Assembly: GCA_002342685.1 (NCBI GenBank)
Contig: DDQN01000029.1
Span: forward strand, 1 to 32,083
Reading direction: 5' to 3'
Length of the DNA stretch: 32,083 nt
Origin: Vibrio sp. UBA2441
GTDB taxonomy: Bacteria > Pseudomonadota > Gammaproteobacteria > Enterobacterales > Vibrionaceae
Made by a program: the position numbers and the translations under genes. Shown one piece after another: positions 8,198 through 16,671 of the stretch (positions are counted from its first letter, which is position 1; each line of letters starts with the position of its first letter). The notes below the pieces were generated by a model that made no database searches, was not told the origin of the DNA, and saw nothing but the letters and a program-made list of their open reading frames with translations.

Positions 8198-8365
8198 ATG
8201 GCTGAGGAAAGCAACTATCAAATGGCAATTGACTTATTACGCTGCCACCTAGGAATTACAGAAGAACAAGCAAAAGAGCAACTAGGGCTCAGCGAATATC
8301 ACAATATTCAACGGCAGGTTAATAATACCCAACAAACGTTATTAGGCGACACAGCAGAAAAATAA
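8198..8365 (+). CDS. Small 55-residue protein of unknown function
   Basis: ATG at 8198 preceded by AAAGGA, 55 codons, TAA, and an intrinsic terminator only 4 nt later. The product begins MAEESNYQMAIDLLRCHLGI and ends DTAEK. It is acidic and predicted helical, with a possible UBA- or CUE-like short helical pattern (LLRCHLGITEEQAKEQLGLSE), but I cannot place it in a family. No signal peptide or membrane segment. The ribosome-binding site, dedicated terminator and promoter candidate at 8123-8151 all point to an independent monocistronic gene rather than a chance ORF. A small RNA with an incidental ORF is the alternative. Confidence 0.65.
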   Translation: MAEESNYQMAIDLLRCHLGITEEQAKEQLGLSEYHNIQRQVNNTQQTLLGDTAEK

Positions 8366-8369
8366 ACAA

Positions 8370-8396
8370 AAGGGTTGCTAAGAGCAACCCTTTTTT
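8370..8396 (+). terminator. Intrinsic terminator of the 55-codon gene
   Basis: AAGGGTTGCT (8370-8379), loop AAG, AGCAACCCTT (8383-8392), followed by four more T residues. Perfect 10-bp stem with a T-run, directly after the small ORF. Confidence 0.9.
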
Positions 8397-8491
8397 ACGT
8401 AGTTAACCTGCTACCATCGTTCTAAGTTATATTTCTATTTCACAGTGAGAGCAATAGCTTAGTATTTTTTATAATATAGCTAAGCTTCAAA

Positions 8492-9175
8492 TTAACCGTT
8501 AAGTATCGCTGATACATTCATATATTTTCCGATATCACGTCTTTTCACACTTGGTACATAAGGTATTTCACCAAGCTTTGGCGCAGGGATTTTCTCTTCC
8601 AGCATTTTGATGATATCAGCGTAGTTCTCTGTTCCCGGATTAATTCGGTTAGCTGCCCAGCCGATAATTTCCAGCCCGTCATTTTGAATCGCTTCAACAG
8701 ACAACATTGCATGGCTTAAACAGCCTAACTTGATCCCTACGACTAATACTACGGGCATTTTTTCTTTCTGTACCCAGCTAGACAAGCATTCATCATCCGA
8801 GATAGGAACTCGCCAGCCACCAGCACCCTCTACCAGGACCACATCGGCAGATTTTTTATGCTCCTCCAATTTATCACTGAGTACAGAGTACTCAATGTTC
8901 ACCCCATCTTGCTTTGCCGCAATATGAGGAGACGTAGGATTTAACAATGCATAAGGATTAACATCATCATAAACAATATCTTTTGTTGCTGCCTCCTGAA
9001 GATGAAGAGCATCAGAATTTTTCAATCCGTCATCCGTTTCTTTGCACCCCGCAGCAACGGGTTTATATCCTATCGTGGTTAAGCCATGTGCAGCTAAAGC
9101 TTGCAATATTGCTTTTGATACAACGGTTTTACCAACTTCTGTATCTGTACCTGCAATAAAAAAAGTATCAATCAT
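8492..9175 (-). CDS. bioD: Dethiobiotin synthetase BioD
   Basis: A 227-residue ATP-dependent carboxylase that closes the ureido ring of dethiobiotin from 7,8-diaminopelargonate and CO2. The P-loop is GTDTEVGKT (9-17) with the catalytic Lys16; VEGAGGWRVPI (about 115-125) is the second nucleotide/substrate motif. It is the last gene of bioBFCD; its ATG overlaps the bioC stop codon (ATGA). Transcription is expected from the bioB promoter under BirA control. No strong terminator follows: a long-looped AGCTTAG/CTAAGCT stem at about 8452-8482 has no T-tail on this strand. Confidence 0.95.
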   Translation of the reverse strand: MIDTFFIAGTDTEVGKTVVSKAILQALAAHGLTTIGYKPVAAGCKETDDGLKNSDALHLQEAATKDIVYDDVNPYALLNPTSPHIAAKQDGVNIEYSVLSDKLEEHKKSADVVLVEGAGGWRVPISDDECLSSWVQKEKMPVVLVVGIKLGCLSHAMLSVEAIQNDGLEIIGWAANRINPGTENYADIIKMLEEKIPAPKLGEIPYVPSVKRRDIGKYMNVSAILNG

Positions 9176-9966
9176 AGATTAATTATCCCCAGACATACCT
9201 GATAAGTGGCAGGTAATAAATCTTTCTCGTTCTTAAAAATTTGATATTCATTTTCAACTTGTAAAAGGGTACTACGCTTGGTTAAACCGTGTGAACGATC
9301 GCCAACGTGCGTTGCACCTATACCTTTTAAATCTCTCATCAACTGAAAGGCGGTTGAATACCAAAGCTGAATTGAACGTAAGTCTAGTTGATGGTTTGTT
9401 GAACCAGATTGCGCTAACGCAATATTTATTTGGTTATTTGTTAAAAAATTGTTGACGTGTTGATATGTGTCAATTTTCGACCACGCCACTTTTAACTCAT
9501 GTAGAGAACCATCCATTAATGTAGAAAAATAAATTCTACCCGCTGGCTTTGTCACCCTCTGTAACTCTTTCAAAGGCACAGACAAGTCGCAACACCACTG
9601 CAATGCTAAACTAGAAAACACAAAATCAAAGCTATCATCAGCAAAAGGTAACGCCTCTGCATCTGCCTCTTGATATCCTGCGACCTTATCTGCACACCGA
9701 TTTTTGGCCTGCTTTAACATTTCTGATGATAAATCAGCGGCAATAACAAAAGCGCCCTTTTCCGCTAATCGCTCCGAGAAGAACCCTGTGCCACAACCAA
9801 TATCCAAGACTCTAAGTCCATCCAAGCGCTCGGGCATTAGTGCAAGCAACTCAGATCCGACATCCCTTTGAAATTGAGCATGACCATCATAGATACTAGC
9901 CGCTTTGCTAAATGCATCAGCAATGGCCGTTTTTCGATTAGTTTGAGTAGAAATAATACAGCTCAC
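9172..9966 (-). CDS. bioC: Malonyl-ACP O-methyltransferase BioC
   Basis: A 264-residue SAM-dependent methyltransferase that caps malonyl-ACP to start pimelate synthesis. The N-terminal IADAFSKAASIYDGHAQFQR (about 15-34) is characteristic of BioC; the SAM motif I is DIGCGTG (55-61), with the acidic AADLS at 76-80 and FDFVFSSLALQWC further on. It starts with GTG, 3 nt after the bioF stop, and no alternative ATG fits the family N-terminus. No BioH is present in the window; in gammaproteobacteria the partner esterase usually lies elsewhere. Confidence 0.93.
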   Translation of the reverse strand: MSCIISTQTNRKTAIADAFSKAASIYDGHAQFQRDVGSELLALMPERLDGLRVLDIGCGTGFFSERLAEKGAFVIAADLSSEMLKQAKNRCADKVAGYQEADAEALPFADDSFDFVFSSLALQWCCDLSVPLKELQRVTKPAGRIYFSTLMDGSLHELKVAWSKIDTYQHVNNFLTNNQINIALAQSGSTNHQLDLRSIQLWYSTAFQLMRDLKGIGATHVGDRSHGLTKRSTLLQVENEYQIFKNEKDLLPATYQVCLGIINL

Positions 9967-9969
9967 GGA

Positions 9970-11130
9970 CTACATCTCTTGAGTTTTGATAATATTGGTT
10001 GCCAAATCATGCACCTGTTTGTGCGTATGATTCGCAGTCAGAGTAATTCGAATTCGACTTCTGTCTTTAGCAACCGTTGGTGGACGAATCGGCGTCACCC
10101 AAAAACCTTGTTGCTTTAAAGAATTCGACATAGACATGGTTTTCTCGACCGGACCACAGATAAACGGCTTGATTGGAGTGTCCGTTTTAACGAACCCTTC
10201 ATGACCGGCAAGCACCTCGTCATAAGTCGCGGTTAACTCAGATAAATGCTCTCTTCGCCAACTTTGGCTTTTGAGCATTGTAGCTGCATGAGTCAACGCA
10301 TAGGCCTGAGAAGGCGGCAAAGCGGTTGAGTAGACATGGTGACGAGCAAACTGAGTCAAATAATCCCCAATTTTATCATCACAAAGTACAGCAGCACCGG
10401 AAAGACCAAACGCTTTACCAAATGTAACGATTAGCATTTGCGGTTTAATATCTGTCAGCGAAAGGCATCCTTCCCCATGATTCCCAAGAACTCCGATACC
10501 ATGAGCATCATCGACCATAAGCCAGCTGTCCGAGATAGAACACGCTTTTGCGATGTCTTGAACGGGGGCAATATCACCATCCATGCTAAAAACACTTTCA
10601 GTGACGACCAGCGCTGATGAGTCTTTCAAAAGTTCAGACAAGTGTTTTACATTATTATGTCGGAAACGTTTCATCGAAGCTGGAGATAACATTCCAGCCT
10701 CAATAAGAGAAGCATGGTTCAGCTTGTCTTGAATTAACAAATCCCGCTTATCCAGAAGAGAAAATAGCACGGCCTGATTTGCACTAAATCCCGAGCTAAA
10801 GAGAATGGCTTTTTTATAACCCAGCCAATCACACAGTGTCTCTTCCAGCTGCTTATGAGCCGAAGAAAAACCGGTAACAAGTGGAGATGCGCCACTGCCC
10901 GAACCGTATTTATCAATGCCTCGTTGCCAGGCTTTGGCAAGCTCATCAGAACTCGCCAGGCCCATATAATCGTTGCTGGAAAAATTGATATAGGATTTAT
11001 CAGCAACGTTAAACGTAACCTGATTAGCTCCTTCTAAAGCAATCAGATTACGTTCAAGGCCTGAGTCTTTGCGCTTGTCTAAAGCGGCATTTATTCTGGC
11101 ACTAAACGCTGGCATCGTAGAATAGGTCAT
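9970..11130 (-). CDS. bioF: 8-amino-7-oxononanoate synthase BioF
   Basis: A PLP-dependent alpha-oxoamine synthase condensing pimeloyl-ACP with L-alanine. Key features: NFSSNDYMGLA near 49-59, GSGSGASPLVTG near 76-87, DDAHGIGVLG near 207-216, and the PLP lysine in TFGKAFG (Lys239). The longest form has 386 residues starting at 11130. An ATG at 11115 (MPAFSARINAALD) better matches the usual BioF N-terminus and may be the true start; neither has a strong Shine-Dalgarno. Either start lies inside the 3' end of bioB, so bioF is translationally coupled to it. Confidence 0.94.
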   Translation of the reverse strand: MTYSTMPAFSARINAALDKRKDSGLERNLIALEGANQVTFNVADKSYINFSSNDYMGLASSDELAKAWQRGIDKYGSGSGASPLVTGFSSAHKQLEETLCDWLGYKKAILFSSGFSANQAVLFSLLDKRDLLIQDKLNHASLIEAGMLSPASMKRFRHNNVKHLSELLKDSSALVVTESVFSMDGDIAPVQDIAKACSISDSWLMVDDAHGIGVLGNHGEGCLSLTDIKPQMLIVTFGKAFGLSGAAVLCDDKIGDYLTQFARHHVYSTALPPSQAYALTHAATMLKSQSWRREHLSELTATYDEVLAGHEGFVKTDTPIKPFICGPVEKTMSMSNSLKQQGFWVTPIRPPTVAKDRSRIRITLTANHTHKQVHDLATNIIKTQEM

Positions 11131-12154
11131 CTTTTGTCGGACGAGCAGCGACTCTTTCTACCACTTGGTCCAGAAGTTCATTTTCTTGAACTTCATCAGG
11201 CTTCTGGCTCACTTCAACACTATTAATTCCTAGAGTCTTAAACAGCTTCATATCACTATCTTCATCTGGGTTCGGTGTAGTTAGCAGCTTACAGCCATAG
11301 AAAATAGAGTTGGCTCCAGCCATAAAACAGAGTGTCTGCATCTGTTCATTCATATCTTCGCGACCAGCGGAAAGCCTAACGGCAGATTCTGGCATCATAA
11401 TTCTGGCGATGGCGATTAATTTTACAAAATCAAACGGATCAACATCATCCACCTCTTCAAGCGGTGTTCCTTTCACTTTTACCAACATGTTAATTGGTAC
11501 ACTTTCTGGGTGTGTCGGTAAGTTCGCTAATTCAACAAACAGGCTCGCACGATCACTAACACTTTCACCCATGCCAATAATGCCACCGGAGCAGATCTTC
11601 ATACCCGCATCACGCACGTGAGAAAGAGTATCTAAACGATCTTGGTAAGTTCGAGTAGTAATGATCTTGCCGTAGAACTCGGGCGAGGTATCAAGGTTGT
11701 GGTTATAGTAGTCCAGCCCAGCACCTGCCAGTTCATCAGCCTGATCTGGCGTTAGCATACCAAGGGTCATACAGGTTTCTAAACCCATGTCCTTCACGCC
11801 TTTAATCATATCTAGCAAATATGGCATATCGCGCTCTTTAGGGTTTTTCCACGCGGCTCCCATACAAAAACGTGTTGAACCGGAGTTTCTCGCTTTGTCA
11901 GCGGCTTCTAAAACACGCTCAACTTCCATCAAACGTTCACGATCTACATCTGTTCTATAATGGGCACTTTGCGGGCAATACTTACAATCTTCCGGACAAG
12001 CACCTGTCTTTATTGATAGTAAAGTACTCACCTGTACGTAATTGTGCTGCTGAAATTGACGATGAACCAGCTGCGCTTCAAACATAAGGTCCATAAATGG
12101 CTTGTCTAATAATGCGCGTACTTCTTCTACTGTCCAGTTATGACGAACTTCCAC
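11102..12154 (-). CDS. bioB: Biotin synthase BioB
   Basis: A 350-residue radical-SAM enzyme inserting sulfur into dethiobiotin. The CxxxCxxC cluster is Cys53, Cys57, Cys60 in TGACPEDCKYC, the same positions as in E. coli; YNHNLDTSPEFY (about 149-160) and LSAGRED near 257-263 are the other conserved blocks. It starts at GTG (12154) with AAGGA upstream; no in-frame ATG fits. First gene of bioBFCD, overlapping bioF by up to 29 nt. Its promoter overlaps the BirA-type operator shared with divergent bioA. Confidence 0.96.
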   Translation of the reverse strand: MEVRHNWTVEEVRALLDKPFMDLMFEAQLVHRQFQQHNYVQVSTLLSIKTGACPEDCKYCPQSAHYRTDVDRERLMEVERVLEAADKARNSGSTRFCMGAAWKNPKERDMPYLLDMIKGVKDMGLETCMTLGMLTPDQADELAGAGLDYYNHNLDTSPEFYGKIITTRTYQDRLDTLSHVRDAGMKICSGGIIGMGESVSDRASLFVELANLPTHPESVPINMLVKVKGTPLEEVDDVDPFDFVKLIAIARIMMPESAVRLSAGREDMNEQMQTLCFMAGANSIFYGCKLLTTPNPDEDSDMKLFKTLGINSVEVSQKPDEVQENELLDQVVERVAARPTKDDLFYDASV

Positions 12155-12190
12155 GTGTCGATCCTTTAATTGTTTTTTTATTTCTTGGCT

Positions 12191-12218
12191 AGTCTACTGA
12201 CAAGCTTTAGACTGTCAA
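12191..12218 (-). promoter_or_regulatory. Promoter of bioBFCD
   Basis: On the minus strand TTGACA (plus coordinates 12213-12218), a 16-nt spacer and TAGACT (12191-12196). The -35 hexamer lies within the left half-site of the BirA-type operator, so operator occupancy would directly exclude RNA polymerase. Confidence 0.7.
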
Positions 12219-12245
12219 CAAAAGTAAATAAATTAAAGTTTACAA
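12212..12245. promoter_or_regulatory. BirA (BioR-type bioO) operator between bioA and bioB
   Basis: Left half CTGTCAACA (12212-12220) and right half AGTTTACAA (12237-12245) match the enterobacterial BirA pattern TTGTAAACC-N16-GGTTTACAA with exactly the same spacing. The right half has one mismatch, the left three. The site sits between divergent bioA (start 12275) and bioB (start 12154) and covers the bioB -35. Binding by biotinyl-AMP-loaded BirA would repress both directions. Confidence 0.85.
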
Positions 12246-12274
12246 TTGAACAAAAAATAACCATTAGGCGCATT

Positions 12275-13570
12275 ATGGACTTAAAATTTGATCAACAACA
12301 CATTTGGCACCCTTACACTTCCACACTTCAACCATTAACCTGTTATCCAGTCAGTAGTGCCGAGGGAGTCTATCTTGAACTAGATACGGGAGAAAAATTG
12401 GTCGACGGCATGTCTTCTTGGTGGTCCACGATCCATGGCTATAACCACCCACATTTAAATCAGGCTGCTCACGATCAAATAAACAAAATGTCCCATGTTA
12501 TGTTTGGCGGAATAACACATCAGCCAGCTATCGACCTATGTAAAAAATTGTTAAGTATTGTTCCCTCCAACCTAGAACACGTTTTTTTAGCCGACTCAGG
12601 GTCGGTTGCCGTAGAGGTCAGTTTGAAAATGGCACTTCAGTATTGGCATGCCAAAGGAGAACAGAGATCTAAATTTCTAACCTTACGCAATGGATATCAT
12701 GGCGATACCTTTGCAGCAATGTCCGTAACAGACCCCGACAACTCAATGCACAGTTTGTACAAAGGTTTCTTGCCTGAACATATATTTGCAGATTCACCAA
12801 CAAAGGGGTTCTCACAAGAATGGGATGATTCCGAAATTGACGACTTCAGACAGAAATTGAGCCAAAACCACCAGAGTATTGCAGGTGTGATCCTTGAGCC
12901 TATCGTTCAGGGAGCCGGTGGAATGCGTATTTATCATCCGGAATTTTTGAAACAGGTTAGAAACTTATGCGACGAATTTGGGATTTTGCTCATCCTTGAT
13001 GAAATAGCGACAGGATTTGGTCGAACCGGAAAATTATTTGCTTGCGAACACGCCGGTGTTCAACCCGATATAATGTGCGTTGGTAAAGCCATTACCGGAG
13101 GGTACATGACTCTTTCTGCAACACTTGCCAGTAAAGACGTAGCAGATACCGTATGTGGCGGTGAAGCGGGTTGTTTTATGCATGGACCAACCTTCATGGG
13201 CAACCCATTAGCCTGCGCTGTTGCCAACGCCAGTTTAGAGCTTATTCAAACCGGAGATTGGAAACAACAGACTAAGAAAATTGAACAGATTTTTTCTGAG
13301 CAACTATCTAAGTTGAATCAATATGATTTAGTGAAAGATACTCGGTGGTTGGGAGCGATAGGTGTAGTTGAAACGCATCACCCGGTAAATATGGAAGTCA
13401 TACAAGCAAAGTTTGTCGAACAAGGCGTATGGATTAGGCCCTTTGGCAAACTTATCTATATTATGCCGCCTTTTATCAGCGAGCCCGCTCATATTGAGGC
13501 ATTGATACACGCTATTGAAAGTGCTTTGCTGGATGAGCGTTGCTTTCAACTGACGACTGATACTAATTAG
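12275..13570 (+). CDS. bioA: Adenosylmethionine-8-amino-7-oxononanoate transaminase BioA
   Basis: A 431-residue class III PLP aminotransferase that uses SAM as amino donor to make 7,8-diaminopelargonate. Signatures: HIWHPYTS (9-16), VDGMSSWWSTIHGYNHP (43-59), ILDEIATGFGRTG (240-252) and the PLP lysine Lys271 in VGKAITGGY. I start it at 12275 because MDLKFDQQHIWHPYTS matches the family; an upstream ATG at 12170 would run through the operator. It diverges from bioBFCD. Its stop codon lies in a 12-bp perfect palindrome (TACTAATTAGTA, 13561-13572) with no T-run. Confidence 0.96.
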   Translation: MDLKFDQQHIWHPYTSTLQPLTCYPVSSAEGVYLELDTGEKLVDGMSSWWSTIHGYNHPHLNQAAHDQINKMSHVMFGGITHQPAIDLCKKLLSIVPSNLEHVFLADSGSVAVEVSLKMALQYWHAKGEQRSKFLTLRNGYHGDTFAAMSVTDPDNSMHSLYKGFLPEHIFADSPTKGFSQEWDDSEIDDFRQKLSQNHQSIAGVILEPIVQGAGGMRIYHPEFLKQVRNLCDEFGILLILDEIATGFGRTGKLFACEHAGVQPDIMCVGKAITGGYMTLSATLASKDVADTVCGGEAGCFMHGPTFMGNPLACAVANASLELIQTGDWKQQTKKIEQIFSEQLSKLNQYDLVKDTRWLGAIGVVETHHPVNMEVIQAKFVEQGVWIRPFGKLIYIMPPFISEPAHIEALIHAIESALLDERCFQLTTDTN

Positions 13571-13624
13571 TACTAACAATGAGCGACGGCTATCAACCTT
13601 CCATCCGCATCAAGCAAAGCACCC

Positions 13625-13690
13625 CTGACGTCCTGAAAGCTGCGTCATATGTCATCCTGAAAGCTGCGTCAGCAGCTATTCAGGATCTGG
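13625..13690. repeat. REP-like repeat, partial plus full copy
   Basis: A full copy at 13651-13690 folds as ATCCTGAA...TTCAGGAT (654-661 with 679-686), then AGCT/AGCT and GC/GC after one bulged A, capped by a 4-nt loop. A truncated copy (GTCCTGAAAGCTGCGTCA) precedes it at about 13630-13647. The head and tail match the element at 31-73. Confidence 0.65.
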
Positions 13691-13716
13691 ATTAGCTCTA
13701 GAATAACGCCAGAATA

Positions 13717-13752
13717 GATTCCAGATAATTTGTTCCAAATTTCTGGAATGAC
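13717..13752. repeat. REP-like hairpin, copy 1 of covarying pair
   Basis: 36 nt with an outer stem (ATTCCAGA with TCTGGAAT), one bulged T, an inner stem (AATTT with AAATT) and a 5-nt loop. It differs at five positions from the copy at 16672-16707, and four of those five form two compensated base pairs. Further degenerate pieces continue to about 13845, so 13571-13850 is essentially a repeat cluster between the convergent bioA and serS. Confidence 0.7.
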
Positions 13753-13850
13753 GGTGTCGATTTGCACAAAACTTTCTGAATAACATACTTCTGTCATCCA
13801 GAAAGTGCACCCAGAAAAACATTTAAGTTATCCTGAATGCCTTGTGCGAA

Positions 13851-15143
13851 TTAACCTATATGAGTACGGTCACCCATATACTTGCGAAGTACTTCTGGGA
13901 TCTCGATGCGACCATCTGCTTGCTGGAAGTTTTCCAGAATAGCAACCATAGTACGACCAACCGCTAGACCTGAGCCATTCAGTGTATGCACAAGTTCTGG
14001 TTTCTTCTCGCCTTTACGACGGAAACGCGCTTGCATGCGACGGGCCTGAAAATCCCACATATTTGAACAAGAAGAGATCTCACGATACGTCTCTTGTGCC
14101 GGAACCCAGACTTCCAAATCGTAAGTCTTGCGAGCACCAAAGCCCATATCACCCGTACATAAAATAACTTTTCTATAAGGCAAATCTAGTAGCTGAAGTA
14201 CTTTTTCTGCGTGACCTGTTAGCTCTTCAAGCGCATCCATTGAGTCTTCTGGCTTAGTGATCTGTACCAGCTCAACTTTGTCGAATTGGTGCATACGAAT
14301 CAAACCACGGGTATCTCGTCCGTAAGACCCTGCTTCTGAACGGAAACAAGGTGTATGAGCCGTCATTTTAAGCGGGAGATCCGCTTCATCGGTAATCGTG
14401 TCACGTACCATGTTTGTCACTGGCACTTCCGCTGTCGGGATCAGTGACATGCCTACGCCTTCTTCCGTCGCAGGTTGCGTATGGAACAGGTCTTCACCAA
14501 ATTTAGGCAACTGCCCTGTACCGTACAAGCTGTCTTTATTCACCAGGTATGGCACATACATTTCTGTATAACCGTGCTCTTCGGTGTGAAGATCCAGCAT
14601 GAACTGGGCGATAGCACGGTGCAGGCGAGCAAACTGGCCTTTCATTACAATAAAACGAGAACCGGAGATTTTTACCGCACTGGCAAAATCCAAACCGTCA
14701 CCCATTTCACCCAAATCGACATGATCTTTCAGTTCAAAATCGTAGCTTTTCGGCTCACCCCAACGTGAAATTTCCACGTTTTCGTCTTCATCTTTGCCTG
14801 TAGGTACTGAGTCGTCAGCAATGTTTGGCACCAATAAGGTAATCTCTTCAAGCTCAGTCTGTAGCGTAGCCAGAGCTTTCTTCGCTTCTTCCAGCTCGCT
14901 GCCAAGGTTACCTACTTCAGCCAGAATTCGCTCAGCTTCTTCATGATCACCTTTTGCTTTGGCCTGACCAATGGACTTCGAACGGGAATTACGTAGCGCT
15001 TGTAGCTCTTCTGTTTTTACCTGAAGGGACTTACGACTTTCTTCAAGTGTACGAATACTATCTACATCAAGGTTGAATCCTCGACGGGCTAATTTTTCAG
15101 CTGTTTCATCCAGCTCTGTTCGAAGTAATTTAGAATCCAGCAT
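13851..15143 (-). CDS. serS: Seryl-tRNA synthetase
   Basis: Class II aminoacyl-tRNA synthetase of 430 residues, the normal bacterial length, charging tRNA-Ser and tRNA-Sec. The N-terminal long coiled-coil arm (about 30-100) contacts the variable arm of the tRNA. Class II motif 2 is FRSEAGSYGRDTRGLIRMHQF (starting near 267) and motif 3 is NGSGLAVGRTMVAILENFQ (starting near 390). Last of the minus-strand lrp-ftsK-lolA-rarA-serS series, the same order as E. coli. The rarA terminator at 15229-15256 separates it from rarA, so it probably has its own promoter in the 93-nt gap. It converges on bioA across a repeat-filled spacer. Confidence 0.97.
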   Translation of the reverse strand: MLDSKLLRTELDETAEKLARRGFNLDVDSIRTLEESRKSLQVKTEELQALRNSRSKSIGQAKAKGDHEEAERILAEVGNLGSELEEAKKALATLQTELEEITLLVPNIADDSVPTGKDEDENVEISRWGEPKSYDFELKDHVDLGEMGDGLDFASAVKISGSRFIVMKGQFARLHRAIAQFMLDLHTEEHGYTEMYVPYLVNKDSLYGTGQLPKFGEDLFHTQPATEEGVGMSLIPTAEVPVTNMVRDTITDEADLPLKMTAHTPCFRSEAGSYGRDTRGLIRMHQFDKVELVQITKPEDSMDALEELTGHAEKVLQLLDLPYRKVILCTGDMGFGARKTYDLEVWVPAQETYREISSCSNMWDFQARRMQARFRRKGEKKPELVHTLNGSGLAVGRTMVAILENFQQADGRIEIPEVLRKYMGDRTHIG

Positions 15144-15228
15144 TGCTAATCCTATGCTTTATAGTTGGGAAAATACACATTAAGGTCATTTAATGTGTTA
15201 TAGAGAATTTAACCGAGTAAAGATATCC

Positions 15229-15256
15229 AAAAAGCGCTACTTTTCATAGCGCTTTT
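15229..15256 (-). terminator. Terminator overlapping the 3' end of rarA
   Basis: AAAGCGCTA (15231-15239) pairs perfectly with TAGCGCTTT (15247-15255); on the minus strand the stem ends in TTTTT. The upstream arm and the loop lie in the last codons and stop codon of rarA. Confidence 0.78.
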
Positions 15257-16586
15257 GTGTGCTTTTTACATCTAATGAGGCAAGATAATCCAACTTTTCA
15301 CTGATTTTTGTTTCTAATCCGCGATTTGTTGGAAAATAGTAACGAGTTTGAGCCATTTCTTCAGGAAAATAACTTTCTCCTGCGGCATAGGCCCCCGGCT
15401 CATCATGGGCATATCGGTACTCTTCACCGTAACCCATCTCTTTCATTAGTCGGGTAGGTGCATTACGTAAATGGTGAGGTACTTCAAATTCAGGCTGGTT
15501 ATGCGCATCGGTTAATGCTTGCTTCCACGCGGTATATACCGCATTACTTTTTGGTGCACATGCGAGATAAACCACCGCTTGTGCCAAAGCTCTTTCGCCT
15601 TCCGCCGGGCCTATACGGGTAAAACAGTCCCACGCAGAAATCGCCACTTGCATCGCTCGCGGATCAGCGTTGCCTATGTCTTCTGAGGCGATGGCCAAAA
15701 GCCGCCGGGCGATATAGAGCGGATCGCACCCCGCAACTATCATTCTCGCTGACCAATAAAGCGCGGCGTCAGGGTTAGATCCTCGGATAGATTTATGCAC
15801 CGCTGATATTAAGTCGTACCAAATATCTCCTTTGTTATCAAAACGAGATACCTTTTCGCCTGCGACTTCTGCCAGTAACGCAAGTGTGATTTGTTTTACA
15901 CCACCCTCACTTTCTTCGGCCATATCATATAAAAGTTCAAGATAGTTGAGCGACATGCGTGCGTCGCCATTCACTAACTCTGCCAGTCGCTCTTCAGCGT
16001 TGTCACAAAAAAGGGCGTCTGTTTTTCCTAAGCCCCTTTCTTTATCTTTCACTGCCTGATCAATCACAGTTAAGATATCTTGCGTATTGAGAGAGGTCAG
16101 TTTATATACTCGTGCACGAGAAAGAAGTGCGTTATTCAGTTCAAAAGAGGGATTCTCTGTGGTTGCACCAATAAAAGTGACTGTGCCGTCTTCAATATGC
16201 GGCAAAAAAGCGTCCTGCTGGCTTTTATTAAAACGGTGTACCTCATCAACAAACAGAATGGTTCTACGCCCGGCCATTTTATTTTCACGGGCTTTTTCAA
16301 TGGCCGCTCTTATCTCCTTCACGCCAGAGGTGACCGCAGAAACGCGTTCCACTTCTGCATTGACGTAATTGGCAGCAACCTCAGCCAGAGTCGTTTTACC
16401 TGTACCCGGAGGTCCCCAAAGGATCATAGAGTGAATTTGCCCTGCCTCTAGAGCACGACGCAGCGGCTTACCTTCACCTAGGATATGCTTTTGACCCACA
16501 TACTGCTCCACCGTCATTGGACGCATCCGTGCAGCAAGTGGTCTAAAATCCTCATCAGAAGCAAAATCTAAACTGTAATTACTCAA
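15237..16586 (-). CDS. rarA: Replication-associated recombination protein A (RarA/MgsA)
   Basis: A 449-residue AAA+ ATPase of the clamp-loader group that acts at stalled forks and binds SSB. Walker A GPPGTGKT (58-65), Walker B with Asp114-Glu115 in LFVDEVH, sensor 1 ATTENPS (141-147), then the C-terminal MgsA tetramerisation region with NADPRAMQVAISAWDCF. The start is TTG at 16586: it is the only early in-frame start because a TAG lies two codons upstream, and its MSNYSLDF matches MSNLSLDF of E. coli RarA. The ribosome-binding site is weak. Neighbours lolA and serS are as in E. coli. Confidence 0.95.
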   Translation of the reverse strand: MSNYSLDFASDEDFRPLAARMRPMTVEQYVGQKHILGEGKPLRRALEAGQIHSMILWGPPGTGKTTLAEVAANYVNAEVERVSAVTSGVKEIRAAIEKARENKMAGRRTILFVDEVHRFNKSQQDAFLPHIEDGTVTFIGATTENPSFELNNALLSRARVYKLTSLNTQDILTVIDQAVKDKERGLGKTDALFCDNAEERLAELVNGDARMSLNYLELLYDMAEESEGGVKQITLALLAEVAGEKVSRFDNKGDIWYDLISAVHKSIRGSNPDAALYWSARMIVAGCDPLYIARRLLAIASEDIGNADPRAMQVAISAWDCFTRIGPAEGERALAQAVVYLACAPKSNAVYTAWKQALTDAHNQPEFEVPHHLRNAPTRLMKEMGYGEEYRYAHDEPGAYAAGESYFPEEMAQTRYYFPTNRGLETKISEKLDYLASLDVKSTQKRYEK

Positions 16587-16671
16587 ACTCTAAACCCATT
16601 ACTTATCAATAATAATGAGGGTTAACACTGAGAAAACTCTGTGATTTTGATAACTTGCGTCATCCTGGATA

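Noticed and set aside
8450..8490. Terminator downstream of bioD
   Set aside because: The AGCTTAG/CTAAGCT stem has a long AT-rich loop and no T-run on the minus strand.
13571..13850. CRISPR-like array between bioA and serS
   Set aside because: Repeats are degenerate, of mixed type and inverted, without regular spacers or cas genes; they fit REP-like elements.
16080..16451. Overlapping 123- and 93-codon frames opposite rarA
   Set aside because: Both are antisense to the conserved rarA ATPase core and have no homology I recognise.
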